This document shows positions 13,001 through 24,753 of a stretch of DNA of 64,000 bases, in pieces. Source of the stretch: Nemopilema nomurai (taxonomy: Eukaryota > Cnidaria > Scyphozoa > Rhizostomeae > Rhizostomatidae); assembly GCA_003864495.1 (NCBI GenBank), contig ML133502.1, positions 1,054,001 through 1,118,000 on the forward strand, given 5' to 3'. How positions within the stretch are numbered: position 1 is the first letter of the stretch; each line of letters begins with the position of its first letter. The notes beneath the pieces were generated by a model. The model ran no database searches, was not told the DNA's origin, and was given only the letters and a program-made list of their open reading frames with translations. The position numbers and the translations under genes are program-made.

Positions 13001-14206
13001 GCCAGGACAGGGTAAGATAACGATGTATTTCAAAGCAAAGACAGGGAACTATAGATTGACAACCATTGGGTGTGCGCCGTCAAATTCTTCTTTACCTACA
13101 TGTCCATCTTTAGGGTGCAAATGAGACAATACTATTCAAAAGATCGAATGAGAATGGCAGCCTGAGATTTTTGCCAAATGGCTTGCTTGAAACAGCTTCT
13201 TACTATGAGCTCCATTTTTAATTCTTACTTGTTAAGACCTACTTTCCTAACGGGTGTTGCAACTGTGAAACAATATTTCTTTTCATTTGTTTATCTTCTA
13301 TTATCTGTTTATCTCCAGCTATTAGCTCCAAACGGGGGACTACCCTTCGATTGTTTGAAAAAGGTGAAATTATTTTGCAAATGCAGCACTCTTTGAATGA
13401 AGGTCATAGGCTAATGACAGGTCTTGGTATATGAATTCCTAAAAACCTGAAACTAGTCATTTGATTGTTAGGTAGAACAGACTGAAACGAGAAAATGTAC
13501 TGGACAAGGCAGTTTTTAAATAATCGTTTTACCAGCATTTGTAGTTACAATTCTATTGGGTCATGTGACTTACCGTAAGTTCTCGAATTGGCCCCCTTCC
13601 TCGAAAAAGCCCCTCTCGCGAATAAGCCCCCGCCCTAGAACTACAAAAAACTACATTTCGTTGCCTGAGGTTGCCTTTGGCATTTTAGTGAAATACCACA
13701 AAAATTCATATTTTTGTTAGTAATTCCCCCTCGAATTATCCCCCTCGAATAAGCCCCCATCCAAAAATATCAAAAATAAATAACCCCTCAGGGGGCTAAT
13801 TCGAGGATTTACGGCATACAGGCTACCAATAGAATTGAAAGACAGAAATTGAAGGAACGTTTTTTCATGCGTATTACGTCAGATCGTTGTTGTACTGAAG
13901 TTAAAGACGCTAATAGACCTGGTGTCATTTATGTTATTAAGGCTTCCAAATTATCGTAGCCTTACAAAGATTTATTACAATTAACTTTTAACTTCCTAAG
14001 CAAGGACTTTGTCGTATTCTCAAATTTTGTTTCCAATAAACAAATACAATTACAACTTTTCGAAGTAACACTGAATTACATCTATGCATTCCTATTTCTT
14101 GTTTTTACTAAGAGCTGCATTGATGCCAAGTTTTACCTGATGATGGAATGGAAGAGAGCCACAGAGTCCAAAACAGAATGTCAAGCGCATGACATTCTAA
14201 CTCCAT
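10083..14206 (-). CDS. Gene B: Alr-like immunoglobulin-superfamily receptor with ITAM-like tail
   Basis: Tandem paralogue of gene A, 473 aa and complete. Coding exons: 14206-14137 signal peptide (starts MELECHAL, hydrophobic core then SS|V), 12709-12284 V-set-like, 11978-11679 I-set-like (two residues longer than in A), 11464-11132 FN3-like and stalk, 10648-10520 membrane span, 10429-10408 micro-exon, 10224-10083 tail. All splice sites are GT-AG and phases agree with gene A. The tail keeps the tyrosine set YMDL, YAGL and YEEI, with one change before the last KYENT. Compared with A and C, the end of the V-like domain (12284 to about 12370) differs in a cluster of residues while the rest is almost the same. 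Likely an activating-type surface receptor; ligand unknown. Confidence 0.87.
10826..10960. mobile_element. Small inverted-repeat element (MITE) in gene B intron
   Basis: The element ends carry a GATACCGGA-type inverted repeat followed by bases resembling TGTGACGG. It lies in the intron between FN3 and membrane exons. A related copy sits at the same intron position in gene C (22001-22204), so the insertion predates the B/C split. Gene A lacks it. Confidence 0.5.
12710..14136. other. First intron of gene B, with a MITE
   Basis: This is intron sequence between the signal-peptide and V-like exons. It holds the inverted-repeat element at 13571-13817. Its 3' part is not similar to the matching introns of A and C, which resemble each other. 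Confidence 0.6.
13571..13817. mobile_element. MITE with CTCGAATTNGCCCCC inverted ends
   Basis: The left end reads CCGTAAGTTCTCGAATTGG followed by a C-run. The right end, reverse complemented, reads GCCGTAAATCCTCGAATTA followed by the same C-run. Internal copies of CCTCGAATAAGCCCCC occur. No coding capacity. The target duplication is not clear, so the superfamily is unassigned. Confidence 0.65.
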
Positions 14207-14484
14207 GGCAGGACAATTTTGATCTCTGAAATAAAAAGTTAAAAAGATTACTCACTTACTGGCTGGAAGCCTTTAATAAAACGACCACATATTACACACA
14301 CTGGTGATTACACACAACTGTTTTTAAAATTCCTGTCGATATGTTTTGATCTATGAGTAATTCAAATGTAAATTGTATTCAAAGATGAAGCACACCTTTG
14401 TTCTATCACTGAATGGGAGATTAGCAAACTGAAAAAACGATCTTATGTTACTGAGGATAAAAATAACAGTTTACCCATTCAAAG

Positions 14485-14600
14485 ACTTGATGCTTGCAGT
14501 TATAAAAAATTTTCAAATCGAAAAGTTCTTAGTGATTTCGTTTTTATTAGTATAATTTCTTTAAATATTTCGGCCTACTACATGTAGGTTCCTTGGCTTT
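14485..14600. repeat. Dispersed repeat, intact copy
   Basis: The sequence from GATGCTTGCAGTTATAAAA to CTACATGTAGGTTCC recurs at 27557-28066. There it is split by a LINE 3' end, so this copy shows the uninterrupted state. Confidence 0.7.
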
Positions 14601-14749
14601 TAAAAAACCTTGTAGTCCTTGTGTTGCGTGGACTATCGCCGGCACTAAAGAAACCTGAACAGCAAGCATCCATTTCTTCCTTCAGATCGAATGACAGTAT
14701 TCGAACTAGGCTAGGGGCACTTCCCATTCCTTGACTTGCAAAACGCAAA

Positions 14750-15010
14750 CTTCTTCAAGCTTGAACGTCAATCGGCCTAACATTGTGACAACAGTTACTG
14801 ATTGCGTAAAGAAAAATTGACTGATAAACTTTCGTTACACTCTATGTAAAACGTTTATGTTTATCGAAAAGAATTAAATTCAAATGTTTGCTATACAATG
14901 ATTTAGACAAATCTTTTATTGAGATTTAATGACGTAGATAGAGAAAACATTTCCATACCTTTACAAGCTGCATTTCAAGAAGAAGGAAGTACAATGGCAC
15001 AACAACAGCA
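14750..15010. repeat. Diverged third copy of the array's upstream block
   Basis: This block shows the same order of landmarks as 270-570 and 7460-7715: CAATCGGCCTAA, a GTTTATG stretch, a CATTTCCATACCTTT or similar, then GAAGGAAGTA and a CAACAGCA-rich run. It lies about 0.6 kb upstream of gene B, as the 7.2-7.7 kb copy lies upstream of gene A. It is much more diverged than the other two. Confidence 0.5.
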
Positions 15011-15361
15011 GCATTACAGCAACAACAACATATTGATCGGAAGTGACATAAAATTCGAATTTACAAGCAGTGATATACATATGGTGACGAAGAACACAAT
15101 CTTTATTATTGTTATTACTATCATTTCCATTTTATTATTATTACATTTATTTGCTAATGAAGGTCAGTTGACTGTTTAGTGTAACAATTAGCAGTAATAT
15201 ATAGCAAAGCAAAACTTAAAATGTATTTTGGTAGGACTTAAATGTCAAGGAGTCAAAAGCAAAAAGCAATCACTAGAAATAAAAGTAATCTTAGTGTTTT
15301 TGTCCAAACTGCTGTCTTATTATCATCTGACATTTTCAAGCTTGCATGTTTTCAATCTTTT

Positions 15362-15990
15362 CTAGAAGGTGTCTATTAGTCTGGAAGGTGAGTTTGGTCT
15401 TGGCAGTTCAAAACTGTATAAGGCTTTAGTCTTGATGGTTTTCTTCTTCTTGAAGATATCTTCAATCTCTTTAGGAAAATCTCCACGATAGACTTCGTGC
15501 ATTACTGATGCAGCTTTTCTTTCATAAATGTAACTGAGTGGTTGCCACTTTGCATTTTCAAGAGCATCATCAGTCGAAGACAACACATAAATGAACCATG
15601 CAGTTCGTCTGTGAACAGCTTCCAGCTGCTCAAATTTCGATTTGCTGACAGTTCCCTACACAGCAATGCAGTAATTGACGCCTGCAATCACTGATTTAAA
15701 ATGATTTCATTGATTTCTTCCAAGACTTTTCTTCCCAAGAATCTCACCCTTTTAGCTGACATAATTGTCCATCATATTTTCATTACATAACGACGCTCTT
15801 AATTTGCTTGAATCCCAGCTCAAACCTTGGTCACTTGTAACGCCAAGGCATTTTGCAGATTCCTTCAGATCAATCACTTACTCACCCAAGGTAAGCCTTT
15901 GAATCGTGCGTATGAATCGGGCCATTTAGTAATTGGCATTGCTCCAGTTTTATCAGTGTTGATCGTTAATTTACTTTTAATGCACCATTA
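15362..15990 (-). pseudogene. Non-LTR retrotransposon reverse-transcriptase remnant
   Basis: Conceptual translation of the minus strand, with frame changes, gives the C-terminal landmarks of LINE reverse transcriptases in order: a LTINTDKT segment, a CLGVTSDQGLSWDSSK segment, a FEQLEAVHRRTAWF segment and an IYERKAASVMHEV segment ending near YSFELPRP. Several stops and frameshifts break it. It is a dead fragment between genes B and C. Family resemblance is by eye. Confidence 0.65.
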
Positions 15991-17017
15991 TTTTGTGATC
16001 TGCATCATCTTGTTTTCGCATTCTTTACAAAATTTTACCACTTTTATAATTCTTCCATTCGTTTAATATCCAACAATTTCTATATTATTATTATAGAAAT
16101 GAAAAAGATGTTGCTTTTTTCGTCATCTTCACTTCCATGGCTGCTTATATTTCCGCAAAGCATGAGCAAAACATTTTCAACTGAAGTAAAATGATAGAAC
16201 AACTTGCTGGGAAATGGCAATATTGCTTTCGTGTGATGTGTATTAAAACTAATTAACATATGATTAGCATACGTTTTGAAAAAGGCAGAAATTGGGGCAA
16301 TGCAGGTACTTCTCATTTGTATGGGCCTTAATCTGGTTTTAGCAACATCCAAGATTGGATGTCCTTATTTCTCATTTTTATCGGGGAAGTTTTGCCTATA
16401 ATTTGGATTTAGTTCTGCACTAGAAGTCGGATACCAGCTGCTACTTGCTTCCTCAAATAAATCAAGCAGCGGGTTTTTATCTTAATTCTGAGGGTAAACT
16501 CATTAGTTCAATCTAAGCCCAGGAAGATGAGACTTGGGCCTGAAGGTAGGAGCTACTGCACTCAAAGTAAAAGGGACAGAGTTTCAGCGAAATTAGAAAA
16601 CTTCAAACCGTGATGCAAGAAGTGCAGAAAATCTTACTGATAAGAAAAGATATCGAATTCAGACGTTTGAGATAGATGGAGCAGAATTCATTTGCAGCTC
16701 GTGACGATAGGGGGGCAGCTAGATGATTGTAGCGCAGGCTTCCATTATCGTGACAAGGAAGTGAAGATTGTTTGAGTGACAGCAACAGCAACCACAACAG
16801 CGGTTGAAGGGCGCGGTGGCCGCTGCACTTGAAAGCTTATTTCTTGTCCTTGAATGGGCGAGCCCAGCATACTGTTTGTTGGTCATAAATATATTATTGT
16901 TACCTGTCGTAAAATGTAAGCAGTGGAAAGACTGGTAGTGGATGTAGGTATATCTGACTAAGGAAGTGGCAATCATTTGAGGAACAGACAACAACCTCTA
17001 ACTGAAGTCCCGACAAG

Positions 17018-20000
17018 ATGGCCGGTCTTCGGTTAGGCCTTTCGGGCCCGAGTGGTCGCCAGATGCTAAATGTGCTTCTTGTTTGCTTTGTGTTCATGGA
17101 TGCACGGTTCTTTAAATCAGGTAAAATACATTCTTGATTGTTTGATTTAATTCTTTCATAGTCTAAGAGCAAGTTTTGGTCTCTGAGTCACAATTTGTGA
17201 CTCACAAATGACTACTTTCTTGTGATAGAAACTGAAGAGAAAAGAACTGATCGGGTTTCAGTCTAGACAACCAGAGAAATTTAGGCAAGTTTAGTTTCAT
17301 ATTACAAAATGGCACGAAAAGCCTGAAATATCTTACTACTTATAAGAATGCGGAAAGTGCATTTACATCCCAAAGATTGCCAAAAGTCTAACCCGCGCGC
17401 ATCCGGCTTTCCTTCATCGTTCTGGGCTTATTTTCAAAGTGACCTAAGACGAATATTAGGGTGCTTGCGAACTATGTTGTTATGAAGGGGGCGGTCCTTG
17501 GCTTTTTCTGAATTTCTCAACAGCTGCATCATATCCTAAAGAGTAGTAGTTTATTTTGAAATGGCTACACACCCTCAGATTTTACTGATTCCTATGTCAA
17601 TTTTAACCCAAATGATATTCATTTTGGCATTAGCTACAATAATTTGATGTCCAATATATGAAGATTCTTTACGCAGATTTCTATATTTACACACATTCCT
17701 TCACTTTGACCTAACATTCTTGGTATTTTTTATTTTGGTTGTGAATGGAATATTTTAATTAAGACATGAGAGTGAACTTAGAAATTAATAGTAGAAACAA
17801 CTTAATGTTTTAGAGAAGGCCTTAGTGAATTCACTCTCTTTCATACAATTTTGAATTTAATGGTTAAATAACAATTTGCCCAAGTTTTTCACTGGCCTTA
17901 TGCATGTCACAAGCAAATTTACATAATGTTCAAGTGTGCTAGAATGTGTCCAGCTTGGTAGGATTGTCTGAATTAACTTATGTACAGCATGAATCAATCA
18001 TGCAAAAACCACAGAAATAGATGTGGTTAGAAGAAATTGAGGACAATTAGACGATTGGATAGGCTGTTATTAATTCAAGAAATTTTCAGGTATTGGTAAA
18101 AATATTAGTGAAGCAGGAATGTTTTATTTTTCACTAACAATTTTTTGGGAGCAAAATGACCAGTTTACTGTTTCACAAAAGTTAAGTTGTCTTTCTCCAA
18201 AAGTTTAAACATAGCCACTAGTTGTTTTGGAAATGTGTTTTAGCTCTAAGAGCAGTTGCTTCAATGCTGCTGTATCAACATCAGCTTTTTATTTGAACGT
18301 TATTACACCAAAAAGCTCTTTTTAAATTGAATAGTTCAAATGTTGGAATCATTGTAATGCTTTTGCTTATTGCTTAGGAGAAAAATCAAATAGTTTTACA
18401 GAATGTTGTACTTTGGTTATTCTGCCAAAGTTTGTGATAACTGGAAAGCAATACTAATGTTTAGCAGGAAAGGGTCAGAATGGCAACGCAAATGAAAACA
18501 TCTTGAATTTTTTAAAAAGCACCTGTAAAATGTTAATTTATGTTATTGTTAGTTATTATCAGGCCTTTCATATCCTGAGTATAAGAGGAGTTTCAGGGTG
18601 AGAAAAAAGACCTCAGTAGGAACTAGGACATCAATCTTTATAAGTGAAGTGAGAAAAGTTATTTTAGGAAATAGGAAAATGGAAAGATGAAATAGGAAAA
18701 CCAATGAAGGGAGGGCTGAGAGGGTTCCTCCACATACCATCAAGCACTTAATGGTTTTGAGAGAATTGCCAGGAAACACCATGCCTTGCTTACTTGTTCA
18801 GAAAAACCCACTGGGTGTTTCCTCTGCCACCTGTTATTGATTTTACGAGGTATAAGAATCTTGAGGATATTTAAGTTGTGGGAGGGGAGGGAGAACAACA
18901 ACACAGGAAGTTTGTGTGTTAAGAAGTCCTGGTGTCAAGTGTGTAAGGTCATGTTCAATAGCGATACTTTTAAGCCTAGCACTACAGGTAAAAAATATAA
19001 GATTCGTTTAACTGTGACTCGTCCAATGTTGTATATTTAATTGATTGCAATGTCTGTGGTGTTCAGTATGTAGGTAGCACATGCACGCCTTTTAGGCTTA
19101 GGTTTTATGATTACAAGGCGTGTAGTCGCAAGTTTAATTTAGGGTCTTCAGTCCCTTGAATGGAATTTTTCAGACATTTTTTGAGGAAGGACATCATGGG
19201 TTTCTGAATGACATAAGTGTTAAGGTTATAGATAGGTTAGGAGGTAATGATTGGAGGAGAGAAAGTTTTTGGCAAGTAGACACATAAACACATATTGCTA
19301 TCATTCATCTCTTGAAAGACAGTCAACACCAGCATCTCCATCACATTCTTTTTTCTACCTTTCTATTCACTTCTCTTCCAGTTCCCCATAGCAATTTGTG
19401 TTTTTACATATTTAACAATATGTATTGTATTAGGCAGGTTTCTCTTAGGTTACTATTGTTCTATTGTTATTTAGGTTGAGAGGTAGGCTCCTCTGATTTT
19501 GTAAAGTTGAACTCGCTACACCTTTCCAGTACTCTCTAACTGTAATGTCTCCTGAAAGATTTTCCTTAGGGATCAATATGTCTCGCTCCATCCAATCTGG
19601 AAAGGTTAGCTTGCGGGTCATTGATGGGTGGTGGGTGCCTCCAGAGTAAAAATAGTAATGCAAGTTCATCAGTGGCACGAGCACCATGCCCTATGAACTG
19701 GAAACATTTCGTAAGATACCACAAAGTATGCATTTTTTTGTATTTGTATGTAAATTATAATTTTGGACAATTATTGAAAAAATTGCAGTTTTGAGATTTC
19801 ACTGTCAAGACTGTTCTCTAAATTCAAGGTTGATTTAAAATTTGCATTGTCCAAGATAGAAACAGACATTTGACAGTCAAGACCTTCACTCTGCCAAGTT
19901 TGCTTAGACGATTGCACCAGTCTTTACCCAAGCCTAAAGCAGACTTTGACAGAATCGTTTTTGTAGTACATGACTTCACAATGGCTTGAAATAGCAGCAA

Positions 20001-23000
20001 CATAGATTTTGCATACTTAAAGTAGTACTTTTTCCTCTGAAACTCCTACAAAAATATTGTTTCTGCTATTTCTTCTCATAAAAAATATATTACCCCATGG
20101 GCCAGGAGCAGTTTCCCATTTCTTTCTGCTGTTGTTGAATGCAGAGTTTCATCCGCATACTCCTTATTTCATTTAACATTGGATTTTCATTGCAGCTTCT
20201 GCTATTAAAAAAGGAGATCTTTTTCCAAATGAAACAAAGTCATCGCCAAGTCACGTGACAGCAGCAAGAGGCTCATCAGTATGGTTGACGTGGGGGTATG
20301 ATTACGGTGGTGATGACCCTGGAAGTAAGGAATACAAAGAGCAGATCATTGGATTCAACAGTTCGTCCAACGCAGCACTGCAGACAGTCGCAAAGAGGAT
20401 TGGGCCAAATGGGGCTCTTCAGCTGGAGCCATCTATACCAGCACCGTTCACTGGGAGGCTTCAAGTGATACCATCCAACAGCACGCTGGTGATAAATGGC
20501 TTGGAGTACAACGACTCGGCCTACCAGTTTGCATCTTATGTTAATTTCGACATTATCATTGGACCATCTCGCTTTCCAGTTCAATTCAACTTGAAGCCAG
20601 TTGTCGACATCACAGTCAACGGTAAGATTACTCAATTTCACGCCTTCTTCTTGGAACTTGTTTCTTGCTTGCCAGAAGAAAAAGACAGGAAGCTGATCTC
20701 CTGCAAGCAGTGTTCTGGTGAAGCTTTTTTAAAGGGATGAGGATGATTGTGTCTTAGACAACCGAGCCAGTAATGTAGAGAAGTGAAGTGATCACTTGGG
20801 TATGGAAGTTCATAGGCTCTTTCCTGTCATTCAAAAAGACCAGTTAAAGTGTATACTGCCATAAGGACCACGAAAAATGTTTTCAATTTTCCATGTTTTT
20901 TCCAACTAGGGGTTCCACAGTTTCTGGTCTCGCCTCCAGCAAGCCTTGAAGTGAGTGAAAACTCAAATTTAGAAATTGCCATTCAGATGGACGGAAACCC
21001 TGCAGCATCAGCTGATTTTGTTTGGCCTCATTCTGGTGCAGCCGCAACAACAGTCGCCGGAAGCCAGATTCATCCGTATGTTTATTCAGCAAAATTCACA
21101 CAACGAAACATGGTCGCAAGTTATTGTGGAAGGGTTTTGAAGACCACAGTGAAGAACAGTGTTGGATCGTCGCTGGCCAAGTACACCAATGTCACTGTTT
21201 TACGTAAGTTAATTTCCATGTTTCATATATATTCAGACATGTCGGAGTAAAACAGGGTATTTGTTGTTGGAACGATGATTAAGTTAGGAATATCTTGCTC
21301 TTATGGGGAGTCCAACCTTGTAATCTTTGTTATCATCTTGTATGAGTTGCATCATCCTGCAATAAACATAATTGACGTCAAAACTGTTTAAATAAGTAAG
21401 AATTGGAAAGTACGTAACATCAATGAGAAATAGCAATCTACCATTTGCTTTATGGTGATAAAGGAAAAATTCAATTTTGCAATTAATTCTTTTACAGTGA
21501 AGCTTGATGCAGACCCGAGATTGCAAGCAGGAAAAATATTGACAGACAATTGTGTCGAAGTCAAATGGGAAAAAGCGGAATCAGGGTCTTGCTACGTGAA
21601 ATATGAAGTAAAGTTGAAGAATGCGTCAGGGTTCGTTGTTTATACTGAAACGGGATACAATATTGATGCGATGAAGAAGTGCAAGATTCCAGGAAATGTA
21701 AACATCACCGATGTGGAAATGACGATGAGCTTCAAGAGTACTACCAAGGTCTTCACTTCGAAAGTCTCAGAAACCCCCATTCCAACAACACTGCCACCAA
21801 CTACCACTTCGAAAACTACAACAACTAAAGGTACGCTGATTTTTCTGTCATGATTCTTTACTTATACTTTTCGAACTATAAAGTTCTTCATGTTTATCAT
21901 TTTTGTTAAGGAAATCTAAAAAATTCAAATAATTTAAATTTAATTTTTATACGTTAGTACCAGTTCGTCAACTGCAAGCTGTATAGATCGTTTGTTCACT
22001 GTTTGCGGCTCCCGCCACAAGGTACCGGATTACCTTAGTGTCAAATTATTCATACCGGAAAGGCCTTGAATGCGCTTCCTGTAGTTTTAGCGAAACCACT
22101 TTGATTCTAAAGCTTTATCTGGAATCCTGTGAGCAGGAGAATTCATACCGGATCGGGTCAGGAGTTGGATGCGAAAGGAGTCCGGTATCATGTGAACGGG
22201 GCCTAAATTTCTTTCATGTCGAAAGTGAATTTCTCCTTACAAGGGCTATTGATTTCTGCACAACGTCACAGATATAGTGTTTCCAAGTCTATATAAACAT
22301 CTATATAGTGTGTTTGTATTCTCACTGATAACATACTAATGTTTACAAGAGGAAGTGCTAGAGCATTCAACCGAACTATTTTTAGAAACGACTAGCCCAG
22401 GATCGGCCCAAACAACCCATTCGTTGTCACCCGGCTCCACAGCGTCCTCCCTGAGCAGCGCTCGAGTAGCCAAACCCAAAGGTACATCGATTTATTTTGG
22501 GGAATAGTTGTAGTCAGGCCGCCCCCTTGCGTTTTAACCTCCGCAATTCCTATGCTTCTGTGTCAAAAGGCCTTCAATGTTGAAGTTTAGAAATGACAAC
22601 GTTCAGTTGCTCTTTCTCATATTGTCGGTTTAAAAGTTCTAGCACTTATTTGTTGTCGACAGTTGTAAAAAAGGAGCACGATAAACCTTTCTGTATCATC
22701 TTTCTTCATAAGCTTTGTGAGGTAGTTATCATAGAACAAAAACAAATCGATGTACGAAATGAGGAAAGAGGCAATTAGAAAATTCCGTGAGGATCCAACA
22801 ATATTATTAAGATCCAGGCCACCTTATTATTTTCTTTACGTCTTCGTAACTGCTAGTGAAGCCAAAGCCCTAGAGGTATTCAGCGCACGAATAGAAGTCG
22901 CCAGCTGAACCCCTGAGAATAGACCTAGAGTGAGAAATGCAACTTAGGGAAGTTTCTTGCTAGAAGTCTGTGGATACGTTTTTCGTGTAGAATTAGTATC

Positions 23001-24753
23001 AGTGGCTTTTTAAATACTTTGGTCACAACAGTCAATAGACTTCGACGAAAGAAGTACTCAAGTAGGCCTGTCTCTTTTGAATTTTGGCTTTTGCTTAACT
23101 TTCAGGCCCAGGCACAGGCAAGCAAACTTCCACACCAATTGGCGCCATAATTGGCGGAGCCTTCGGTGGACTGATCCTGTTAATTCTGCTCATAGTTCTC
23201 ATCATATACGTGAAGAAAAGATCGAACAGTGAGTAAAGTCGAATTACTGATGTGTGCTACAAACTGTGTTGAGTTTAATGAAATTTTACTTTCGGAATAC
23301 GTTGCAGTTTCTGTTGAAAAATAGATGTGCATTTGGAACCTATTGGCTTAAAACTGTTACGTCTCGATGCTCCGTTTGCGGACGAACTTTTACTGTCAAA
23401 AATTAGAATCATAGCCTCCCTCGAGGATCTATTTCATCTGACTTTTTGTTTTCAAGACCTTCGTATACTTCAATTGTTAAGAAACTCCAATGATTTTAAG
23501 GAAGGAGTTCTCTCGGGACATGCTGCATTTCAAAGGACCGAGTGTTATTGTAAACTTTATTCTAGATATGAATAAGTTGTTCTTCTCTTTCAGGAAGCGA
23601 AAAGAAAGGTTGCGATTCAGGGTATGTCGTGATTTTCTCTTTTTTAATTGTGGAGATGATTTCTCCAAACCAACGCCAAAAAGGATAAAATTTTATGACC
23701 GCTGGGTCCATGAAGAAGTAGGGAATGTGTTGTAGATTTTCATTCTGTAATTCGTCGCCTAGTCCTTGCTGGTCCTTCTGACCCCTGTGCTTCTTTTGAT
23801 TCATCGCCATATCTGTTGTCCATCGTCCCGCTATTTCTTCACGATGACCAAAGATGTTGCAATGTCCCTTTTTCAGCGAACCTGGCTTCCCACTCCAAGA
23901 TGAGGATGTCCGCTACTCTTCAGTAAGTTTTCGCCTTTCAATAAAAACCTAGCTGCCTGGATACTTTTTGGGCGTCATTTGATTATGTAGATTATTAGAC
24001 CCACTTTTATTTCTATTTTTATGTATACATGCATTCTTTAATGAAATATCTGTATGTTTATATATACATCCATTCACCAAAAAGGCAATTTCCTCTGTTT
24101 TCCTCGTTGTATTGACTTATTACATGTTGTATTATATCAGTCGAAATCTATTATATGTAAACTCTGTTGTATTGATTCTATTGTATTAATTTTTTAAAAG
24201 TATTATTGATTTGAAATTAAAAAGTACTTTAAGAATGCGGAAACTAGTTCCACTATTTCTAGCTATTGTAAAAAGATTTGTTTATATATATACCTTACAT
24301 TTATGAGGAATGATGCCCTGTACATTGTACTTGTGACGAATGTTGACACCTTTGGCTTTCTTTTAGGCTGGAGCTCGCCAGGGCCAAACAGAACCCTATG
24401 AGCCAACGTACGCCGACCCAAAAGGGCCAGTTGTCTACGGGAAGTTAGGTGCCGGCGGTGGAAGGAAAGGGCCCCGGCCGACCAGGCGGGAGGACGAGTC
24501 GAATTACGCCGATGTGAAGGTGGACGAGCAAGGATACCCCGCTGTCGGCGCCATGCCTACGTCTTACACGGACGGCTACGGGCAGAGCAGAGGTGGTTCG
24601 CGGGGGGAGCGAGACAGCGGTAGACGGGTGGCGCCAGACAGGCGAGCGCCGCCGCCTTATAACGACGCCAATTTAGACGACGATGGCTACCCGGTGTCAC
24701 GGCATGCTCCGCCAGTTTATGCCCAGGTAAACAAACCGAAAAAACAGCGATAA
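17018..24753 (+). CDS. Gene C: Alr-like immunoglobulin-superfamily receptor with ITIM-like tail
   Basis: Complete receptor of 611 aa. Coding exons: 17018-17120 signal peptide (a second Met at residue 16 would give a more compact signal), 20196-20621 V-set-like, 20910-21203 I-set-like, 21498-21830 FN3-like and Thr-rich stalk, 22386-22481 extra Ser/Thr stalk, 23106-23228 membrane span (residues about 429-453, followed by KKR), 23594-23621, 23877-23922 and 24367-24753 cytoplasmic tail. Exons outside the tail join in phase 1. The ectodomain is nearly the same as in A and B, but stalk, membrane span and tail are unrelated to theirs. The tail has ITIM-like VVY507GKL and SNY530ADV, a further VY601AQV with Pro at -2, and a PPPY motif. 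The last exon is strikingly GC-rich. The first intron is 3.1 kb and holds a Penelope relic. Likely an inhibitory-type partner of A and B (inference). Confidence 0.88.
18890..19290 (+). pseudogene. Penelope-like element GIY-YIG endonuclease relic in gene C intron 1
   Basis: Broken reading frames give CKxxxC-like SWCQVCKVMF, then TGKKYKIRL, then CNVCGVQYVGST (the GIY-YIG core form QYVGxT), an arginine-containing RLRFYDY stretch and a late RRESFW segment. This order is that of the C-terminal endonuclease of Penelope-like retroelements. Stops and frameshifts show it is dead. It is on the sense strand of gene C. Confidence 0.65.
22001..22204. mobile_element. Small inverted-repeat element (MITE) in gene C intron
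   Basis: The ends show an imperfect inverted repeat: CCCGCCACAAGGTACCGGA on the left and TCCGGTATCATGTGAACGGG on the right. A related copy at 10826-10960 lies in the corresponding intron of gene B. No coding capacity. Confidence 0.55.

Larger units (their letters stand above)
14207..17017. promoter_or_regulatory. Head-to-head intergenic region between genes B and C
   Basis: Genes B (minus) and C (plus) start 2.8 kb apart and point away from each other, so promoters of both should lie here. No TATA box or other element could be assigned with confidence. The region also holds an old repeat, a diverged copy of the array's upstream block, and a dead retrotransposon fragment. I see nothing recognisable in 15990-17017 apart from the likely 5' leader of gene C. 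Confidence 0.4.

Noticed and set aside
20276..20641. Long open frame of 121 codons on the minus strand over gene C exon 2
   Set aside because: It is the antisense shadow of the V-like exon. The same antisense frame appears over the homologous exons of A and B because the coding sequence is conserved.
22593..22778. Possible extra exon in gene C between stalk and membrane exons
   Set aside because: The frame has no acceptor in the required phase, and the stalk and membrane exons join directly in phase 1.
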